Positions 7,525-10,649 of a stretch of DNA of 10,649 bases are shown here, one piece after another (the stretch's first letter is position 1; the number at the start of each line of letters is the position of its first letter). The notes under the pieces were generated by a model. The model was not told the DNA's origin, ran no database searches, and saw nothing but the letters and a program-made list of their open reading frames with translations. Origin of the DNA: Flavobacteriales bacterium (GTDB taxonomy: Bacteria; Bacteroidota; Bacteroidia; Flavobacteriales; BACL11); the NCBI GenBank assembly GCA_002697505.1, contig NZWA01000061.1, positions 1 through 10,649 on the forward strand. The letters are read 5' to 3'. A program made the translations under genes and the position numbers.

Positions 7525-7941
7525 TTAACGTAATTTATAATCTTGAATAGCTTGACTATCACTTTTTTCCCAAGGATAAATTATCCACTCATCACCATCA
7601 AATCTTTGAGCATAAGCTGTAGGTGTAAATTTTGCAGTGTGGGGTTTATGATGTAAAACAGCTGTTATGGCTGCTTCACTATTATACAATGTTTCTCCGC
7701 TATCACAAATATCATCAATAAGTAAAGTATTTCTTATTACTTTATCATCTGACCATAATATTTTATCAGTGTATGGAAGATTTAATTTATGTGAAACCAT
7801 CACTGCTGGTATTAATCCACCTCTAGATAAACCTGATATGTGGGTTACATTTGGTATTTTTATAATTTCTTCACATAACTTATCTGTTAATAATTCTATA
7901 TCACTCCAATAAAGGTGAATTTTATTATCAATTTTTATCAT
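7525..7941 (-). CDS. Gpt-like (xanthine-guanine type) phosphoribosyltransferase
   Basis: This 138-aa protein is a type I phosphoribosyltransferase. The PRPP-binding loop is LLIDDICDSGETL (73-85), with the two aspartates D76 and D77. The pyrophosphate loop is GLSRGGLIPAVMV (37-49), matching SRGGLVPG of E. coli Gpt. The C-terminal WIIYPWE (119-125) resembles the W-I-x-x-PW end of Gpt, which holds the purine. It should join a 6-oxopurine base to PRPP and release pyrophosphate, giving a 5'-monophosphate. Guanine or xanthine salvage is the simple reading. Because the neighbours make 7-deazaguanines, which are free bases resembling guanine, one of those could be the substrate (inference). It lies 3 nt after the SNase-like gene and 19 nt before the structural gene. 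Confidence 0.88.
   Translation of the reverse strand: MIKIDNKIHLYWSDIELLTDKLCEEIIKIPNVTHISGLSRGGLIPAVMVSHKLNLPYTDKILWSDDKVIRNTLLIDDICDSGETLYNSEAAITAVLHHKPHTAKFTPTAYAQRFDGDEWIIYPWEKSDSQAIQDYKLR
7532..7539 (-). promoter_or_regulatory. Candidate T4-type late promoter (TATAAATT) for the structural gene
   Basis: The minus strand reads TATAAATT, 7 of 8 matches to the T4 late promoter TATAAATA. It ends 26 nt before the ATG of the putative structural gene and overlaps the last codons of the phosphoribosyltransferase gene (Tyr-Lys-Leu-Arg-stop). The position suits a late promoter for a virion gene embedded in an early-type operon. In DNA this AT-rich a match of this length can arise by chance. Confidence 0.3.
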
Positions 7942-7944
7942 ATA

Positions 7945-8283
7945 TTATCTTTTACCGCCATAATATTCAGTAGCATGGCCTTCGGTTATTAAAGTTTTGT
8001 TAATATTCACGTCATCAACATATAAGATGCCTAAACATCTTCCATACTTACCTACTCCCATTGATTGTAGAACAAATTTTCCACTACCTAAAAGTTCTTC
8101 TAGTCTAATTTTAGCAGCTATTCCTCTAGCTTTCTCTTCTAAATCTCTAGTTCTAGATTCAGGTGCATTCATTCCTTGCATTCTGATTCTTACTTTTTTC
8201 CAGGTATCAAATCCTAGATCTACAAGAGCGTCAACAGTATCCCCATCAACAACCCTATCTAATTTTGCGTTATATTTATACAT
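7945..8283 (-). CDS. Staphylococcal nuclease (SNase)-like thermonuclease
   Basis: This 112-aa protein has the SNase OB-fold core: VVDGDTVDALV (11-21) with D13 and D15, RIRMQGMNAPES (32-43) with the phosphate-binding arginine R34 and general base E42, and KYGRCLG (79-85) with R82. These correspond to D19, D21, R35, E43 and R87 of the Staphylococcus enzyme. The calcium-ligand position equal to D40 is N39 here, a change I recall in other phage and bacterial SNase-like proteins. There is no signal peptide, so it should act in the infected cell as a calcium-dependent DNase or RNase, possibly in host DNA breakdown. Its length is that of a bare catalytic domain. Its ATG lies inside the 3' end of the small upstream ORF, and it ends 3 nt before the phosphoribosyltransferase. 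Confidence 0.9.
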   Translation of the reverse strand: MYKYNAKLDRVVDGDTVDALVDLGFDTWKKVRIRMQGMNAPESRTRDLEEKARGIAAKIRLEELLGSGKFVLQSMGVGKYGRCLGILYVDDVNINKTLITEGHATEYYGGKR

Positions 8284-8410
8284 TTTCTAAAAATTCTTTT
8301 AATTTATCTATTAATACTAGTACTTCATCTGGCTCCATAGTAATAGCACAACAAGTGCCTACATTTTCTTCTATTTCTTCTAATATTTCAATTGCTTCTT
8401 CTTTAGACAC
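8276..8410 (-). CDS. Small acidic helical protein (44 codons, GTG start)
   Basis: The roughly 120 nt between the queE stop and the nuclease ATG are open in one frame from a GTG at 8410-8408 to a TAA at 8278-8276. The product begins MSKEEAIEILEEIEENVG (reading GTG as Met) and ends LVLIDKLKEFLENV. The first part is an acidic amphipathic helix, followed by GTCCAIT with two adjacent cysteines, then EPDEVLVLIDKLKEFLENV, probably a second helix. It overlaps queE by 8 nt and the nuclease start by 8 nt, the same packing as real genes here. No in-frame ATG lies further upstream before the frame runs deep into queE. No Shine-Dalgarno is obvious, and the function is unknown. A small protein-protein adaptor or metal-binding hairpin is possible. 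Confidence 0.65.
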   Translation of the reverse strand: MSKEEAIEILEEIEENVGTCCAITMEPDEVLVLIDKLKEFLENV

Positions 8411-9182
8411 AACGTTCAGTATTAAAAGCCATAATATGAGATCTGCCAGTAAATCTCCATCCTCTATCCCTTACAAAATTCATTACTTCAGGATACGATT
8501 CCATTAAACTTTCTCTATCATCCCCAGCAGGCATTGCCCAAACTTTATGATCTGGGATATTACATTCTTTTAAGAATTCTTCTACTTCACCTACCATAGA
8601 TAAGTCTTTATCTAATACAGGTTTAATATGATAGTCAGAATGATATTCAATAGATTGTTTTATTGCTTCAGTATTTACCCTTTTTGAATTATGTTTCTTA
8701 ATCATCCTCTCATCTACTATAGCACCTTGAGGCGTTTTAGCACCAAGTACGGGGATGCTATTACTAAACTTGGGACTAATACTAAGCAAGTTAATAGGGT
8801 AATCAGTAGGAAGAAAATGGCTACCTTCAGTCTCAATAGTAATAAAAATATCTCTTTCATGAGCAAAGTGAGTTAATTCATTTACCAATTTAGGATGCAT
8901 TGTAGGAGATCCTCCTGTTAACATCATCTCTTTAATATGAGGATGTTGATCATATGCGTCTATAATATCTTGGAAACAATAAATTCCCTTTTCTGGGTGG
9001 ATACTTGTATACCAAGAATCACACCATCCTCCTTCTCCAAAATAACATCTATGGGTACACCCTGTAGTTCTAACTACAATAGTAGGATATCCTGCTCTAC
9101 TACCTTCTGATTGTACTGCCGTATAAACTTCTAACACCGGCAGATTTTTCTTATAATCTTCGATTCTTTTTAACATATGCAA
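8403..9182 (-). CDS. queE: 7-carboxy-7-deazaguanine synthase (radical SAM)
   Basis: This 259-aa radical SAM enzyme converts 6-carboxy-5,6,7,8-tetrahydropterin to 7-carboxy-7-deazaguanine (CDG). The N-terminal VYTAVQSEGSRAGYPTIVVR (19-38) matches the QueE substrate loop (S-x-Q-GEG). The [4Fe-4S] cysteines are C42, C46 and C54 in GCTHRCYFGEGGWCDSWYTS. The third is followed by D-S-W-YT, as in the usual CDT-x-YT. The spacing is CX3CX7C rather than CX3CX2C. The SAM-binding GGSP-like segment is MLTGGSPTMHP (87-97), and ETEGSHF (117-123) and LLSISPKFS (132-140) follow as in the family. An alternative start is M3. It lies after queD with a 36-nt gap and overlaps a small ORF at its end. The identity is firm; only the cluster spacing is unusual. 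Confidence 0.93.
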   Translation of the reverse strand: MHMLKRIEDYKKNLPVLEVYTAVQSEGSRAGYPTIVVRTTGCTHRCYFGEGGWCDSWYTSIHPEKGIYCFQDIIDAYDQHPHIKEMMLTGGSPTMHPKLVNELTHFAHERDIFITIETEGSHFLPTDYPINLLSISPKFSNSIPVLGAKTPQGAIVDERMIKKHNSKRVNTEAIKQSIEYHSDYHIKPVLDKDLSMVGEVEEFLKECNIPDHKVWAMPAGDDRESLMESYPEVMNFVRDRGWRFTGRSHIMAFNTERCV

Positions 9183-9218
9183 ATTTTTTAAAGTGGTTTT
9201 ACAGTCACTATATACAAC

Positions 9219-9686
9219 TTATTCTCCTATATAACATGCAGCATTTTTACCATGCTCCATAAATTTAACTTTGGTAACTTTTACCCTACCTTCAGTTTCA
9301 GTATCTACAAATTCTTGTAGCTTATTATAAATATATTCAGCAAATTTTTCAGCGCCAGTAGCTGGGATTATTCTTAATTGAATTACTCCTAATTTATCCA
9401 TAGTTTCAAATCCTTTAATACCAGGATCATCTTCAGCTACTACTACAGTATGATCAAACATATAATCCATCCATTCTTTAGGTGATTTACCATCAATTTG
9501 AGTTTTAGCTCTTTTCATTCCACCAAAATCCCAAACCCAATTTCTATCATCTAATTCACCTTCAAAATATACTTTAAATGAAATACCGTAACCATGTAAG
9601 AATCTACAGTGAGTTGTCTCTGCTTTCCATTGACGGAACACTGTACTAAAACCGTCAAATACTTTACTTGATTGAAATTTACCCAT
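9219..9686 (-). CDS. queD: QueD / 6-pyruvoyl-tetrahydropterin synthase family protein
   Basis: This 155-aa protein should convert dihydroneopterin triphosphate from FolE to 6-carboxytetrahydropterin. Catalytic C27 and H31 lie in HCRFLHGYG, and the second catalytic histidine is H79 in MFDHTVVV. WDFGGMK (52-58) matches the VDFxxLK strand, and E144 in FMEHGKNAACY anchors the pterin as in the family. The zinc site is unusual: the first histidine (FSAAH in typical members) is F17 in FSTVF, and the HGH motif is HGY (Y33), leaving H31 and perhaps H26. I recall the STVFRQW and CRFLHGY signatures from marine bacterial and phage homologues, so this is probably a real subfamily and not a broken gene. 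Its ATG overlaps the thioredoxin stop by 8 nt. Confidence 0.88.
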   Translation of the reverse strand: MGKFQSSKVFDGFSTVFRQWKAETTHCRFLHGYGISFKVYFEGELDDRNWVWDFGGMKRAKTQIDGKSPKEWMDYMFDHTVVVAEDDPGIKGFETMDKLGVIQLRIIPATGAEKFAEYIYNKLQEFVDTETEGRVKVTKVKFMEHGKNAACYIGE

Positions 9687-9936
9687 TATAAAAATCTAAA
9701 ATTTGTTGTTCATTCATTTGACCTATTTTTCTACTGATTTCATTTCCATTTAAATCAGTTAATACCATAGTAGGTACATTTTTAATGTTGTATTTTGCAG
9801 GTAATGAAGCATCATAATCTACATTTACTTTTTTAACTCTAATTTTTCCTTGCTTTTCCATCTGTTCTACTAGTGGAGACATTACTTTACAAGGACCACA
9901 CCAAGGTGCGCTAAAATATAAAATTCCTTTATCCAT
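9679..9936 (-). CDS. Small thioredoxin
   Basis: This 85-aa protein is a minimal thioredoxin fold. The active site WCGPC (12-16) follows strand GILYFSA, the next strand reads IRVKKVNVDYD with the usual aspartate after it, and the cis-proline loop is NVPT. Bacterial thioredoxins are about 105-110 residues; this one lacks the first strand and helix, as do many phage thioredoxins and glutaredoxins. It should exchange dithiols in the cytoplasm, most simply to reduce phage or host ribonucleotide reductase during DNA synthesis. It starts 16 nt after the membrane protein gene and overlaps queD by 8 nt. Placement inside the que genes could also mean redox support for that pathway, but there is no direct evidence. 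Confidence 0.93.
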   Translation of the reverse strand: MDKGILYFSAPWCGPCKVMSPLVEQMEKQGKIRVKKVNVDYDASLPAKYNIKNVPTMVLTDLNGNEISRKIGQMNEQQILDFYNG

Positions 9937-9952
9937 TTTTATTTAATTTTAA

Positions 9953-10186
9953 TTATACTAATTCTTCAACTATACCTATTATTTCACTTAATATAAGTAA
10001 AACTGTTGCAGTAACCAAGCTAAATGGTAAAAAAGCATATCCTATAATTCTAATACCAGATTTAATAAAACTAATTATCTGGTGTAACTTAGGATCAGGA
10101 TGTGACGGTGCGTTACCATTTTTTATAGCTAAATTATTAACTAACTTATCTACTTCTCTTTCTAAATGACTATCTTTTATTTCCAT
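9953..10186 (-). CDS. Small membrane protein, function unknown
   Basis: This 77-aa protein has a polar N-terminal half (residues 1-40, with HPDPKLHQ) and a long hydrophobic C-terminal stretch, IIGYAFLPFSLVTATVLLIL, ending in the acidic tail EIIGIVEELV. It probably has one transmembrane helix with the N-terminus inside, given the basic residues (K, R) just before it. No signal peptide cleavage site is visible. Its start codon shares one base with the queC stop (TAATG), so translation is probably coupled. Small membrane proteins of this kind are common in marine T4-like phages; I recognise no family. Confidence 0.75.
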   Translation of the reverse strand: MEIKDSHLEREVDKLVNNLAIKNGNAPSHPDPKLHQIISFIKSGIRIIGYAFLPFSLVTATVLLILSEIIGIVEELV

Positions 10187-10649
10187 TATTTAACATTTAA
10201 TTGTTCTTTTTCGTACTCAGCAAGAACTTGTTCTACATAAACTCTAGCTGTTTCATAATCAACTGCTCCTGTTTCATCAGCATATTGCACTGGATCAGGT
10301 CTTCCTAATTTAATAAACGCTTCAATACGTTCTACAGACGATGCTGATTTATAATCAGACCACCCTTCAGGAGTTGGTTTATATGAAGTATTTGTTCTAG
10401 CATAAACTTCATCAAAGTCAATTCCTAATTTTTCACATAATACTTCTCCATCTTGAAGAATATCATATTTATCTCCATTTAAATATGGTGTGTAATATCC
10501 TACTCTTTCTGCTTCCCAATTACCTAATCTAAAAGCATTATCATCTGCATCTCTAAATTCTTGTCTACAATCAGGATAAACTGCATGATCACCAGCATGA
10601 ATACCTAAAGCAATTGAAGTATTTTCTTTAGTTCTATTAGCAACTGATA
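10186..10649 (-). CDS. queC: 7-cyano-7-deazaguanine (preQ0) synthase, C-terminal 153 residues (cut by window edge)
   Basis: An open frame enters from the window edge and ends at TAA 10188-10186. It encodes the C-terminal two-thirds of QueC, the ATP-dependent enzyme that turns CDG and ammonia into preQ0. Key signs, numbered from the first complete visible codon, are GIHAGDHAVYPDCRQEF (15-31), the family's GxHxxDxxxYPDCRxEF, and the C-terminal SVERIEAF (104-111), matching CVERxEAF. Between them, where family members carry four zinc cysteines (SCY then HCGxCxxC), this protein has S88, D98, S101 and S104, so the structural zinc site is gone. The N-terminal PP-loop ATP motif lies outside the window. 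The stop shares a base with the next start (TAATG). Confidence 0.92.
   Translation of the reverse strand, partial: SVANRTKENTSIALGIHAGDHAVYPDCRQEFRDADDNAFRLGNWEAERVGYYTPYLNGDKYDILQDGEVLCEKLGIDFDEVYARTNTSYKPTPEGWSDYKSASSVERIEAFIKLGRPDPVQYADETGAVDYETARVYVEQVLAEYEKEQLNVK

Noticed and set aside
8273..8280. TATAAATA on the minus strand at the start of the SNase-like gene.
   Set aside because: It coincides with the codons for Tyr-Lys-Tyr right after the ATG, so transcripts would begin inside the nuclease gene. Kept only as a weak possibility for the genes after it.
7945..8283. Loss of a calcium-binding aspartate (N39) as a sign of a dead nuclease.
   Set aside because: The other catalytic residues (D13, D15, R34, E42, R82) are intact, and I recall Asn at this position in other SNase-like proteins, so inactivity is not supported.
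7667..8507. Several 80-97 codon plus-strand frames opposite the phosphoribosyltransferase, nuclease and queE genes.
   Set aside because: They are antisense shadows of well-supported minus-strand genes, Ser/Ile/Leu-rich, with no recognisable motif.
9183..9218. Possible hairpin terminator between queD and queE (AGTG ... CACT).
   Set aside because: The stem is only 4 bp with a 10-nt loop and a mismatch, and it is not followed by a U-run on the coding strand.

Overview
The window looks like part of the genome of an AT-rich, tailed, T4-like marine bacteriophage. Every supported gene lies on the minus strand, so transcription runs from high to low coordinates. The genes are packed with almost no spacing, often with overlapping stops and starts, and clear Shine-Dalgarno sequences are scarce. 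A family-B DNA polymerase of the T4 gp43 type, a MazG-like NTP pyrophosphohydrolase, a small thioredoxin, an SNase-type nuclease and a set of queuosine-pathway genes together resemble marine T4-like phages of cyanobacteria or SAR11. The host cannot be fixed from this sequence. No stretch longer than 300 bases lacks a gene, and I saw no tRNA, CRISPR array or insertion sequence.

Layout in transcription order. 10649-9219: the 3' part of queC, a 77-aa membrane protein, a minimal thioredoxin and queD. 9182-7525: queE, a hidden 44-codon GTG-start ORF missed by ATG-only ORF calling, an SNase-like nuclease and a Gpt-like phosphoribosyltransferase. 7505-6054: a 483-aa beta-rich protein that resembles a virion or adhesin component, followed by the only noticeable intergenic gap (68 nt). 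5985-4715: folE and the MazG-like gene. 4709-2110: DNA polymerase gp43 split into two ORFs that meet at an ATGA overlap just before catalytic motif C. 2108-1: a DUF2452 protein, a NodU/TobZ-family carbamoyltransferase and the first 42 codons of one more gene.

The main theme is 7-deazaguanine synthesis. FolE makes dihydroneopterin triphosphate from GTP, QueD makes 6-carboxytetrahydropterin, QueE makes 7-carboxy-7-deazaguanine (CDG) and QueC makes preQ0. No inserting transglycosylase (Tgt or DpdA) and no QueF is visible here, so the end product (modified phage DNA or host tRNA queuosine) is not decided by this window. The phosphoribosyltransferase, MazG-like enzyme, carbamoyltransferase and own polymerase allow a nucleotide-level DNA hypermodification route, but that is a hypothesis. 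QueC, QueD and QueE all depart from textbook metal-binding motifs: QueC has lost all four zinc cysteines, QueD lacks two of the three zinc histidines, and QueE has a CX3CX7C cluster motif instead of CX3CX2C.
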